DNA from: Daejeonella sp. JGW-45 | Lineage (GTDB): Bacteria; Bacteroidota; Bacteroidia; Sphingobacteriales; Sphingobacteriaceae | Assembly (NCBI RefSeq): GCF_029360805.1 | Contig: NZ_JARKNC010000001.1 | Coordinates: 310,001 to 374,000 of the forward strand | Direction: 5' to 3' | DNA: 64,000 bases | Part shown: piece after piece, positions 43,741 through 50,955 of the stretch | Layout of the letters: each line of letters starts with the position of its first letter | How positions within the stretch are numbered: position 1 is the first letter of the stretch | Position numbers and translations under genes: made by a program | The notes under the pieces: model-generated | Databases searched by the model: none | What the model was told of the DNA's origin: nothing | What the model saw: the letters and a program-made list of their open reading frames with translations, nothing else

Positions 43741-45546
43741 ATGAATAGAATCATAGTTCTGCTTTTAGTACTACTGGCTTGGACGCCGGTTCATGCACAG
43801 CTAAGCTCCGACGAGGCATTGGCCGTACAATACTTTCAGACTGGTGAGTTCGAAAAAGCGGCCGTCATCTATGAAAAACTTTTCAATCGCACAAAGAACG
43901 CGGGGCATTATGACCCTTACTTTATTTGCCTCTTAAAAACGAAACAATATGATGAGGCAGAAGCATTGGCAAAAAAGCTGCTTAAATCAAATCCGGGAAA
44001 CTATACATATGCTGTTGATATAGGCCGGGTGTTCCAGGAAAGGGGAGAACAGGAAAAATCGACAGAATGGTTTAATAAGCTTATCCGTGATATGCCCGCC
44101 AACGAATTTGCTATAAAAGATCTTGCAATAACCTTTTACAGGGCCGAGGGATATGATTTTTCGATAAAAGCCCTGCTTAACGGCCGGAAGATACTGAACG
44201 ATGAAAATGCATTTTCATACGATCTTTTAAGTCTTTACCGCTATCGCAAAGATAAGCCGATGCTCGTTCAGGAATACCTGTCACTTTTAGAAAGAAATCC
44301 TGAGGTTCTGCGCCAGGCTCAAAATGTTTTAGCAAACATCCTGGAAGATAAGTCAGATTACGACATGCTGAAAACAGCGTTGCTGAGACGCCTTCAGAAA
44401 GACGCTCAGAATATCGCTTATACCGAATTTCTAACCTGGCAGTATATCCAGCAAAAGGAATTTGATATGGCCTTGAGACAAACTCTTGCTTTAGACCGGC
44501 GTTTAAAGGAAGACGGCAGCCGTGTTTTTGAACTCTCGCGCTTGCTGTTATCTAACCATGCTTACGACCAGGTTGTGGAGTCTCTAAATTACCTGATCAC
44601 GAAAGGCAGCGATGGGAAATATTATATCCCGGCCAAAATCGATCTCCTTAATACGAAGTCTAAGCAATTAACATCTGATAAATTCAGTCGTCCTGAGCTT
44701 GCAGCGCTCGAAAGTGACTATATTTCTCTACTGCAGGAATTCGGCCGCAGCTCAGGAACTTCTTTTGCTATACTTCAGCTTGCTAACCTTCAGGCCTTTT
44801 ATCTTCAAAAACCCCAGGATGCTGCTGAAAATCTCTCAGAAATGATCGAGTTACCCGGCATTCCTCCACTTATATTGGCGCAGGCGAAGCTTGAGCTCGG
44901 CGATATTTATATACTGACGGGAGAAGTATGGGAAGCGGCCCTTCTATACGGACAGGTCGAAAAGCAGTTCAGTAATGACACCTATGGTCAGGAAGCTAAA
45001 TACAAGAGTGCGAAACTCTCCTACTTTCAGGGTGATTATGCTTGGTCGAAAGCCCAGTTAGATGTCCTAAAAAGCTCCACTTCGCAATTGATAGCAAATG
45101 ATGCATTGAACCTGAGCTTGCTGATTTCAGACAATCTCCAAAATGAAACAGACACAGCTGCTCTCAAAAAATATTCTTATGCAGACCTTTTGATCTTTAA
45201 AAACCAGCCTGACAGGGCATTGATACTTTTAGACAGTCTGAATATTCTCTATCCCGGCAATTCGCTTGCAGATGATATCCTGATGGCTAAATCTAAAGTC
45301 TACCTGAAAAAAAATGAAATTGACAAAGCGGTAACCCAGCTCTACGAAATCGTGGAAAAACACAGCTCCGAGCTTTGGGGTGATGACGCCATTTTTGTGC
45401 TCGCCGACCTGTATGAAAATAAGCTCAGCCAACCAGCTAAGGCTCTTGAATTATATCAAAAGATAATTACTGATTTTCCGGGGAGCCTGTATGTAATCGA
45501 AGCAAGGAAGAGGTTTAGGCTTCTTAGGGGCGATAAACTAGGGTAA
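43741..45546 (+). CDS. Exported TPR protein
   Basis: 601 residues. Signal peptide MNRIIVLLLVLLAWTPVHA, cleaved before QLSSDEALA. The rest is helical with tetratricopeptide repeats at the N-terminus (AVQYFQTGEFEKAAVIYEKLF, EAEALAKKLLKSNPGN) and the C-terminus (AWSKAQLDVLK, AVTQLYEIVEKHSSELWGDDAIFVLADLYE, given as separate stretches). It is probably a periplasmic scaffold, perhaps of envelope complexes. No specific family is recognised. A heptad array begins at its stop codon. Confidence 0.82.
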   Translation: MNRIIVLLLVLLAWTPVHAQLSSDEALAVQYFQTGEFEKAAVIYEKLFNRTKNAGHYDPYFICLLKTKQYDEAEALAKKLLKSNPGNYTYAVDIGRVFQERGEQEKSTEWFNKLIRDMPANEFAIKDLAITFYRAEGYDFSIKALLNGRKILNDENAFSYDLLSLYRYRKDKPMLVQEYLSLLERNPEVLRQAQNVLANILEDKSDYDMLKTALLRRLQKDAQNIAYTEFLTWQYIQQKEFDMALRQTLALDRRLKEDGSRVFELSRLLLSNHAYDQVVESLNYLITKGSDGKYYIPAKIDLLNTKSKQLTSDKFSRPELAALESDYISLLQEFGRSSGTSFAILQLANLQAFYLQKPQDAAENLSEMIELPGIPPLILAQAKLELGDIYILTGEVWEAALLYGQVEKQFSNDTYGQEAKYKSAKLSYFQGDYAWSKAQLDVLKSSTSQLIANDALNLSLLISDNLQNETDTAALKKYSYADLLIFKNQPDRALILLDSLNILYPGNSLADDILMAKSKVYLKKNEIDKAVTQLYEIVEKHSSELWGDDAIFVLADLYENKLSQPAKALELYQKIITDFPGSLYVIEARKRFRLLRGDKLG

Positions 45547-45652
45547 TCTGTAAACAGTAATCAGTGCCAACGTACCTAACGATCAAGAAAGCTTCTAAAT
45601 CTGATTACTTGGCGCGACCTCCGATTACTGATCACTGATTACTATTTCTTAC
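45543..45652. repeat. Heptad element with GTGCCAA/TTGGCGC core
   Basis: GTAATCT-GTAAACA-GTAATCA (45543-45563) overlaps the TPR stop codon. A core of about 52 bp begins GTGCCAACGTACCTAACG and ends TTGGCGC, and inverted heptads CGATTAC-TGATCAC-TGATTAC close it. Core ends GTGCCAA and TTGGCGC are themselves inverted (6 of 7). The core is shared with 35270 onward. It is noncoding. Confidence 0.8.
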
Positions 45653-45661
45653 CTTCACGCC

Positions 45662-45979
45662 ATGATTTTATATAATGTAACCATTATTATCGACGAAAGC
45701 ATTCATGAACGGTGGCTTAACTGGATGCAAAATGTCCATATCGGCCAGGTGATGAATACTGGGTGTTTTGCATCAAACAGGATGCTTAAAGTCCTCGACT
45801 CTCCTAACGAAGGCATTACTTATTGCGTACAATACGTTTCGGATTCAATTGAAAAGTACAATGAGTACAAGCATCAATACTCCGCAGCGCTTCAGGCTGA
45901 TTTCCCGGAAGAATTTTCCAATAAATTTGTTTCTTTCCGTACCCTTATGGAATTTATTGATGCCGATGAATTTTATTGA
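45662..45979 (+). CDS. DUF4286 family protein
   Basis: 105 residues of the small alpha/beta DUF4286 family, common in Bacteroidota (MILYNVTIIIDESIHERWLNWM, SNKFVSFRTLMEF). It has a ferredoxin-like ABM pattern without catalytic residues I can name, no signal and no membrane helix. It overlaps the rfbC-like gene by 14-20 bp. Upstream TACCTTCA, a weak -7 match, ends 4 nt before the ATG. Function unknown. Confidence 0.8.
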   Translation: MILYNVTIIIDESIHERWLNWMQNVHIGQVMNTGCFASNRMLKVLDSPNEGITYCVQYVSDSIEKYNEYKHQYSAALQADFPEEFSNKFVSFRTLMEFIDADEFY

Positions 45980-46514
45980 AACTAAAATAAAAGGCCTTTT
46001 TATTATAGACCCTAAGGTCTGGCGCGATGATCGAGGCTATTTCTATGAAAGCTATAACCAAAATGCGTTTGAGCGGGCGGGTATCGTGACCGACTTTGTC
46101 CAGGACAACCAGTCACTTTCTCAAAGGGGAACCTTGAGGGGTCTTCACGCACAGAGAGGCGCGAGCGCGCAGGGGAAACTTGTACGGGTCGTAAAAGGCA
46201 GGGTGATAGATGTGGCGGTAGATATCCGGCAAAGCTCTCCCACTTACGGTGAGCATATTGCCATTGAATTAAGTGAAGCTAACCATAGGATGTTTTGGGT
46301 ACCGCCCGGATTTTTGCATGGCTTTGTAACCCTCGATGACGACACCATATTTACTTATAAGGTAACAAAGCTCTATGATAAGCCTTCGGAAATAGGTATT
46401 ATATGGAACGATCCGGATCTTAATATCAATTGGGGCATCGATCCCTCGGAAGTCATTCTTTCCGAAAAGGACAAAACACTTCCTAAGTTTAAAGATTTTG
46501 TTAGTCCTTTTTAA
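45966..46514 (+). CDS. rfbC: dTDP-4-dehydrorhamnose 3,5-epimerase (RmlC family)
   Basis: 182 residues from ATG 45966 (MNFIETKIKG); ATG 45960 two codons earlier is equally possible, while longer extensions run through DUF4286. RmlC epimerises dTDP-4-keto-6-deoxyglucose in dTDP-L-rhamnose synthesis. The catalytic base His61 is in LRGLHAQRG, with Lys71 in KLVRVVKG and the likely acid Tyr131 in FTYK. PPGFLHGF (113-120) is typical. The other rml genes are not in the window, so a different deoxysugar is possible. Confidence 0.9.
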   Translation: MNFIETKIKGLFIIDPKVWRDDRGYFYESYNQNAFERAGIVTDFVQDNQSLSQRGTLRGLHAQRGASAQGKLVRVVKGRVIDVAVDIRQSSPTYGEHIAIELSEANHRMFWVPPGFLHGFVTLDDDTIFTYKVTKLYDKPSEIGIIWNDPDLNINWGIDPSEVILSEKDKTLPKFKDFVSPF

Positions 46515-46628
46515 GTGGAGAGTTGAAAACTGAAAGTTGAAAGCGGGCATCCGGTAACCACGACTTAACAGGAATGGAGACACCGTCAACCTAAAACCCC
46601 AGCCAACTTTCAACTCTCAACTTTCAAC
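46515..46628. repeat. GTTGAAA heptad palindrome between convergent genes
   Basis: Left GTGGAGA-GTTGAAA-ACTGAAA-GTTGAAA (46515-46542); right inverted TTTCAAC-TCTCAAC-TTTCAAC (46608-46628). The core of about 65 bp has no obvious relation to the GTGCC cores. It begins directly after the rfbC stop and ends at the OmpA gene stop, so it can form a long stem in both convergent transcripts. Confidence 0.75.
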
Positions 46629-47468
46629 TTATTTAATCAGATTATACAATTCGTCAAGTTTCGGTGAAAGCACAATTTCAATCCTCCTGTTCCTGCTTCT
46701 TGCGTCTGGTGTTGATCCTTGCTCAATAGGCTGGTATTCTCCTTTACCCGTAGCAGTTATCCGGTTGTTCTCAATCTTCTCACCTTCGGTCAGAAAACGA
46801 ACCACGGAAGTAGCCCGCAGCACACTAAGATCCCAATTGTCCTTAATCTGACCCAGGTTAACAACACGCTGGTTATCAGTGTGGCCTTCCACAGAAATAT
46901 TGATCTCCGGTTGTGTCTTCAATACCTTTGCCAACTCCTGCAGGGCAAGTTTACCGCGATCATCAATAACTATACTACCGCTGCTGAAAAGTAATTTATC
47001 AGTGAGTGAGACGTACACCTTACCGTCTCTGATATCAACAGACAGGCCACTCTGCTGAAAACCTAGCAGGGCTTTCTGAAGCTTGTCCCGTAGCGCATTC
47101 GTAGCTTCATCCCTCTTACGTAAGATTTCTTCTACCTCTTTTAACCGGGCCTCCCGCTTCTGAAGATCGGCAGAAAGCCTGCTGATCTCTGACGAGCTGT
47201 TTGAGCGCAGTGAATTAAGATTCTCGTTAAGCCCTGTAACATTGCCTTCAAGACCGGCAATACGCGCGTGCAGAGATGATGTGTCTGACTTCAGGCTGGC
47301 TATCTCTTCTTCGAGGGAAACAATTCTTGCGCGCGCCGCTTCCCAACCAAGAGAAAGTGAATCACGTTGAGCCAGTAAAGCATTATGCTTTTTGGGGGAA
47401 AGAACGACGCATGATGAAAACGCGGAAACTACCAGAACGAACAGGACAGGGATGGGATTTTTTTTCAT
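46629..47468 (-). CDS. OmpA-family lipoprotein with coiled coil
   Basis: 279 residues. Signal peptide with lipobox (VSAFSSC). A long coiled coil (about 30-130) leads to a C-terminal OmpA peptidoglycan-binding domain (SVEGHTDNQRV, LSVLRATSVVRFL, ITATGKGEYQPI, RNRRIEIVL). It probably tethers the outer membrane to peptidoglycan. It starts 9 bp after the DUF2461 gene, so the two are likely co-transcribed. Confidence 0.92.
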   Translation of the reverse strand: MKKNPIPVLFVLVVSAFSSCVVLSPKKHNALLAQRDSLSLGWEAARARIVSLEEEIASLKSDTSSLHARIAGLEGNVTGLNENLNSLRSNSSSEISRLSADLQKREARLKEVEEILRKRDEATNALRDKLQKALLGFQQSGLSVDIRDGKVYVSLTDKLLFSSGSIVIDDRGKLALQELAKVLKTQPEINISVEGHTDNQRVVNLGQIKDNWDLSVLRATSVVRFLTEGEKIENNRITATGKGEYQPIEQGSTPDARSRNRRIEIVLSPKLDELYNLIK

Positions 47469-47477
47469 GTTAGCTGA

Positions 47478-48140
47478 TTATGATATTGCATTCCGTAGGA
47501 ATACCATAAATGGATGTAATTTTTCAAAACCTTCAAGCACCTTTTTTGCTGCATTGGTGCTCTTAAGCTCCTCAGAAGCCAGCACGTGCGTAAAAGTAAA
47601 GCTCTTTAACTTGAGATATTCTATGTCCGGATGATCGGCAGAGTAGCCCTTGGGCGTCGTTTTTAACTTACACTCCTGATCGGGCTCACCAAAGTAGCTT
47701 TTAAACGAAGTTGTCGTGACTATGCCCCTGAAATCCCTGCCGCTGTAATCGATTTCCTGCCGTATTGATTTTAACATATCAGGCTCAGGCATCCAGCAGC
47801 CGCCAGCAAGAAAACTCTCTTCGGGGTGTATGTGTAAATAATATCCCGGACCGTTAAAGTTTTTTCCCTGTTGAGAAATCCCCGCGCCGAAATTATTTTT
47901 ATAAGGAGCTTTATTCGGGCTGAACCTCACATCGCGGTATATCCGCATAACACAGGTCTTAGGGTCAAGATCAGCAGAAATGGTTTTATCTATTTTCGAT
48001 AAGCCTTTAACCAATTCACCCACAAATTCAAGAACATTCGCACGGGCTTCATCGTGCCTTCCTTTATTCTCATGAAACCACTCCCGGTTATTGTTCTTTG
48101 CTAAATCTCTCAGAAAATCAAATGTGCCGGAAGCGATCAT
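47478..48140 (-). CDS. DUF2461 domain protein
   Basis: 220 residues of the DUF2461/TIGR02453 family. Marks are FLRDLAKNNNREWFHENK at the N-terminus, MRIYRDVRFSPNKAPYKNNFGA, and GYYLHIHPEESFLAGGCWMPEP in the middle. No signal or membrane segment. The family is widespread in bacteria and fungi without an established role. It lies upstream of the OmpA lipoprotein in one operon, with a heptad array just upstream. Confidence 0.88.
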   Translation of the reverse strand: MIASGTFDFLRDLAKNNNREWFHENKGRHDEARANVLEFVGELVKGLSKIDKTISADLDPKTCVMRIYRDVRFSPNKAPYKNNFGAGISQQGKNFNGPGYYLHIHPEESFLAGGCWMPEPDMLKSIRQEIDYSGRDFRGIVTTTSFKSYFGEPDQECKLKTTPKGYSADHPDIEYLKLKSFTFTHVLASEELKSTNAAKKVLEGFEKLHPFMVFLRNAIS

Positions 48141-48141
48141 T

Positions 48142-48251
48142 GGGATTAGGTATTAGGCGTTAGGTATTAGGCATTAGGTATTAGGTATTAGGCGTTAGGT
48201 ACGGTTGAGAGGCACTGTCAACCGTCAACCGTCAACCCGATAGCTATCGGG
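48142..48251. repeat. GGTATTA heptad array with GTCAACC array and palindrome
   Basis: Eight words GGGATTA-GGTATTA-GGCGTTA-GGTATTA-GGCATTA-GGTATTA-GGTATTA-GGCGTTA (48142-48197). A short linker follows, then three GTCAACC words (48217-48237) and the perfect palindrome CCCGATAGCTATCGGG (48236-48251). The two arrays use different words and are not inverted copies. It is noncoding and just upstream of DUF2461. Confidence 0.8.
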
Positions 48252-48258
48252 TGTCCGC

Positions 48259-48534
48259 TCAGTTCAGATTTATTTTGCTGTTCTTCATGTGCACAACAAC
48301 GTTTTTACGCCTGTACTTTTTGTACCAGATGAAACCAACGGCAGCAATGGCAAGATACGGAGCCGCAAGCAAATATAAGATACCGTCATTGAGCCCGTTA
48401 CCTTCAGTGTTGCCGTTTTGAGTTGAATTATCCGCATTTAAGGTACACATGGCACATTGAGCTGAAACTTCAGTTGTGATTCCACCTGCGAAAAGAAACA
48501 TGAAAAGCAATAGGAATATCTTGATGGTTTTCAT
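48259..48534 (-). CDS. Small exported membrane protein with CAMC motif
   Basis: 91 residues from ATG 48534. Signal peptide MKTIKIFLLLFMFLFAGGITTEVSA, then QCAMCTLNADNSTQNGN, a single helix (ILYLLAAPYLAIAAVGFIWY) and a basic tail. CxxC directly after the signal suggests thiol or metal chemistry; it lacks the His of a c-type heme site. It lies at the far end of the cytochrome oxidase locus, so an assembly role is conceivable. A longer upstream frame to 48672 lacks a sensible N-terminus. Confidence 0.7.
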   Translation of the reverse strand: MKTIKIFLLLFMFLFAGGITTEVSAQCAMCTLNADNSTQNGNTEGNGLNDGILYLLAAPYLAIAAVGFIWYKKYRRKNVVVHMKNSKINLN

Positions 48535-48538
48535 GACA

Positions 48539-48566
48539 CAAAGATAGGGTAAAGAATTTAGACAAA
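48539..48566 (-). promoter_or_regulatory. Promoter of the small CAMC protein (leaderless geometry)
   Basis: On the minus strand TATCTTTG (48546-48539) is a perfect -7 box ending 4 nt before ATG 48534. TTTG (48566-48563) lies 16 nt upstream as a -33 candidate. The geometry matches that at lrp and hemW. Confidence 0.6.
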
Positions 48567-48874
48567 AAACTTTTAGCAGAGTCTTCATACTTACCGCCTC
48601 TTTCGCTTTCGGTGTACTACCGCCCGGGGCGGTTTCACCATACTTGCGGCACCATTGGGGAATCGAACCCAATAACTGTAATGCACCAGTGTTTGTGTTT
48701 TAAAGCAACAGTAAGCTTTTTGCAAGCCCGCCTGCCGGTAGACAGGTTGACAACTGCACGGGGATCCTCTTTTTTATTTCTCCATAATTGAAAAGTTTTA
48801 AATGTTTAAAAAATCTGTTGTCTGTGTACCGGTACAGTACAAACGTGCTCACAAAACTGAAATTCACCAAATTT

Positions 48875-48931
48875 TGACCTGAAATGACCTGAAATGACCC
48901 CTGTTTGACCCTTGGTTGACCTGCATTGACC
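48875..48931. repeat. Helically phased TGACC repeats
   Basis: TGACC begins at 48875, 48885, 48895, 48906, 48917 and 48927, spacings of 10, 10, 11, 11 and 10 bp. This puts all six on one face of the helix, unlike the 7-bp arrays nearby. It may be a cooperative protein-binding site or a simple repeat; no regulator can be named. Confidence 0.55.
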
Positions 48932-48944
48932 CTGCCACTGATTA

Positions 48945-48986
48945 GTTCTACGTTCTACGTTTTACGTAATACGTTCTACGTTAAAC
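48945..48986. repeat. GTTCTAC heptad array
   Basis: Six words, GTTCTAC-GTTCTAC-GTTTTAC-GTAATAC-GTTCTAC-GTTAAAC. No inverted partner is seen nearby. It is noncoding and not adjacent to a stop codon, unlike most arrays in the window. Confidence 0.75.
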
Positions 48987-49145
48987 CCGGTCAGATCGAA
49001 AACCAGATAAATTGAGTTTTGGGGGAATTCGAAATGTGCTGATAACAGGTTGAAAATTTAAAAGCAATTTCCTGGTTAATCCGGAAATTCATGTTGAGAA
49101 AAGAGGTCAGAGAGAAGTTCTTGAACTCAGGGCGTATTCGAGTCC

Positions 49146-49267
49146 AAAAAATGCCCTTTGTAGGGCTCTTCAAGGGTTCTTATTGGGTAATTTATGCATT
49201 TTTGAACCCGTCAGGCCAATTATCGCCCAACAAGAGCCCTGCCAGAACCCTTCTAAGTCCCTGGCAG
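49146..49267. other. Structured inverted-repeat element, possible ncRNA or mobile remnant
   Basis: The left arm has AGGGCTCTT (49162-49170) then AGGGTTCTTATTGGG (49173-49187). The right arm inverted reads AAGGGTTCT (49252-49244) and AGGGCTCTTGTTGGG (49240-49226). Stems GGGCTCTT/AAGAGCCC and AAGGGTTCT/AGAACCCTT are perfect but cross each other; AAAAATGC/GCATTTTT and CTGCCAG/CTGGCAG add more. It could be a pseudoknotted or switching RNA in the 3' UTR of the oxidase operon, or a palindromic repeat. Confidence 0.45.
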
Positions 49268-49321
49268 GTTACTGCTATATGCCACGCAACTGAGATAGTA
49301 ATGGGTAGAGATAATCCAGGT

Positions 49322-49861
49322 TCAAAACGTATAATAGGGAGAAATCATCAAATAAACAACGACCCCTGTTACCGTTACATATAACCAAATTGGATAGCTC
49401 CAACGTACCAGCCTCTTATGCTTTTCAACCTGCATTTGTAGCCCCTTTTGAAAACTGAACAAAACAAGGGGGAGCACTATAGCGGCCAGGATAATATGTG
49501 TAATAAGTATAAAGTAATAAAACGTTCTGACCGGTCCTTCGCCTCCGTATGTTGTCTTAATTCCGGTGGCATGGAAAATTATATAAGAAACCAGGAATAA
49601 CGATGACAATATAAATGTTGTAATATTAAGCTTTTTGTGTGTCCGGATATCCTTACGTTTGATAAAATACAATGAGACAAGGAGCAATATCGTACACGTT
49701 CCGTTTATTATAGCGTTTAAGCGCGGCAGGAAGAATACCCAGGAAGGTATCGCACTTTTATCCGGAAAAATATCCAGCATTTTACTCTGCAGGATGATAA
49801 TAACCGCAAATACAAAGATTGACACTCCTAATATCAACCGCGAAATAGATCTATCGTTCAT
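49322..49861 (-). CDS. DUF420 membrane protein
   Basis: 179 residues with five or so transmembrane helices and the DUF420 pattern (LPRLNAIINGTCTILL, THKKLNITTFILSS, FHATG, ITHIILAAIVLPLVL). DUF420 genes recur next to SCO and oxidase genes; their role in oxidase biogenesis is presumed. His residues in helices could bind metal or heme. Last gene of the respiratory operon, 16 bp after the SCO gene. Confidence 0.86.
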   Translation of the reverse strand: MNDRSISRLILGVSIFVFAVIIILQSKMLDIFPDKSAIPSWVFFLPRLNAIINGTCTILLLVSLYFIKRKDIRTHKKLNITTFILSSLFLVSYIIFHATGIKTTYGGEGPVRTFYYFILITHIILAAIVLPLVLFSFQKGLQMQVEKHKRLVRWSYPIWLYVTVTGVVVYLMISPYYTF

Positions 49862-49877
49862 GATTTACTAATGTGGA

Positions 49878-50585
49878 TCAGCGATCCTTGACATTTCTTA
49901 ACTCTTCAGCGATGAGCACCCTGATCTCATCCACCAGCAGGTTCATCTGATCATTGCCGCCTGTCGAGTCGTAATAACCCCGGATACGCTTTTGTGAATC
50001 CAAAAGGATGATCATAGGACTGTGTATAAAATTCACCTCTTTTGTCGTATCCTGGATGGCGTCTACCCTGAAGTCGTTTTTAGCCAGGGAATGGATAAAC
50101 TCCTTATCGCCCGTAAGAAACTCCCATTTTTTGTTTTCAGCCCTGTACTTCCTGCTATACGCGTTCAGAACCTCAGGCCTGTCATACTCGGGGTCCACGC
50201 TTATTGAAAGAAAGCGCATAAGCCGGTTTCCGTTATTGATCCGGGCAACGCGAGCCATTTCCCTGTTCATATTAGAACAGAACGTCGGGCAACGCGTGAA
50301 GAAAAAGTTAACGACGGTTATCTGGCTGCTGTCGCCAGGAAAAGAGGTAGAATCACCATGCTGATTGACCAGTTTGAAATCCCGGATCTGGTGATATAGC
50401 GTATCCCGGATCTGCTTCCCACGCTTCGTATGAAATGTAGATGCAAGCTGCTTGGGCCCGTATATAGCCAGGGGGCGATACCTGTTTTCTCCTTTTGCTT
50501 TAAGCAGATAATACAAAGATCCTGGTACGACGAACAAAATCAGCAGTATCAGGATCTTTTTAACCGGAAAAGCGGGTGAACTCAT
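49878..50585 (-). CDS. SCO1/SenC-family copper chaperone
   Basis: 235 residues anchored by one N-terminal helix (about 8-28) with a periplasmic thioredoxin-like domain. The copper ligands are Cys99-x3-Cys103 (CPTFC) and His188 (FIHSP). SCO proteins load the CuA centre of oxidase subunit II, consistent with the intact CuA site in ctaC here. The ATG shares its A with the subunit IV stop (TAATG). Confidence 0.94.
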   Translation of the reverse strand: MSSPAFPVKKILILLILFVVPGSLYYLLKAKGENRYRPLAIYGPKQLASTFHTKRGKQIRDTLYHQIRDFKLVNQHGDSTSFPGDSSQITVVNFFFTRCPTFCSNMNREMARVARINNGNRLMRFLSISVDPEYDRPEVLNAYSRKYRAENKKWEFLTGDKEFIHSLAKNDFRVDAIQDTTKEVNFIHSPMIILLDSQKRIRGYYDSTGGNDQMNLLVDEIRVLIAEELRNVKDR

Positions 50586-50935
50586 TAATTCATGTGAAGG
50601 AACTGATATGAACCTTCAGTAAGCATCAAAACAATAAAGTAAATGATGAAAACCAGAGATACGGTGATCCCTGTTTTTAAAGCAAATTTCTCATACTTAA
50701 GGTGCATGAAATATGCAACTATATAATAGGCTTTTAAAAGCGTAAGTACAACGTAAATAAAATTACCTGCACCATGGCCCAATAAACCCTTAGGCAGCAT
50801 GTAAAGCGCAATAAAAAATTCGAGGGCTGTGATGCCAAGCATATAAAAGAAAACCTGCCAGATTTTCCTCTTGGTCATTCCCTCATGTTCCGCATGCTCT
50901 GTAGTATGCGCATCGTGTGTGTGTTCTGCAGACAT
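50585..50935 (-). CDS. Cytochrome c oxidase subunit IV family protein
   Basis: 116 residues from ATG 50935: a His/Glu-rich N-terminus (MSAEHTHDAHTTEHAEHEG) and three transmembrane helices as in bacterial subunit IV (CtaF/CoxD type). It lies directly after a subunit III gene. An in-frame extension 19 codons upstream overlaps subunit III and is rejected. It is an accessory subunit, probably stabilising the oxidase. Confidence 0.85.
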   Translation of the reverse strand: MSAEHTHDAHTTEHAEHEGMTKRKIWQVFFYMLGITALEFFIALYMLPKGLLGHGAGNFIYVVLTLLKAYYIVAYFMHLKYEKFALKTGITVSLVFIIYFIVLMLTEGSYQFLHMN

Positions 50936-50955
50936 TTTATATGGTTTACCTGATA

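Larger units (their letters stand above)
48567..49321. other. Long noncoding region at the end of the respiratory locus
   Basis: About 750 bp without a credible gene; in-frame stretches here have no codon bias or family signature. It contains a GC-rich hairpin ACCGCC/GGCGGT (48619-48633), a tRNA T-arm-like GGGTTCGATTCCC on the minus strand (48658-48670), a CCTGCCGGTAGACAGG motif near 48727, a 12-bp palindrome TGTACCGGTACA (48825-48836), phased TGACC repeats, a heptad array and a structured inverted-repeat element. The latter three are listed separately. Confidence 0.6.

Noticed and set aside
48658-48670. A complete tRNA gene on the minus strand
   Set aside because: Only a T-arm-like sequence is present. 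No acceptor 5' strand, D-arm or anticodon stem with a 7-nt loop pairs correctly upstream of it.
48535-48672. N-terminal extension of the small CAMC protein
   Set aside because: The extension covers the T-arm-like and hairpin sequences and hides the signal peptide; a perfect promoter box sits just before ATG 48534.
49091-49384. A 97-codon open frame on the plus strand
   Set aside because: It runs through the structured inverted-repeat element and into DUF420 antisense, has no recognisable domain and no start signal.
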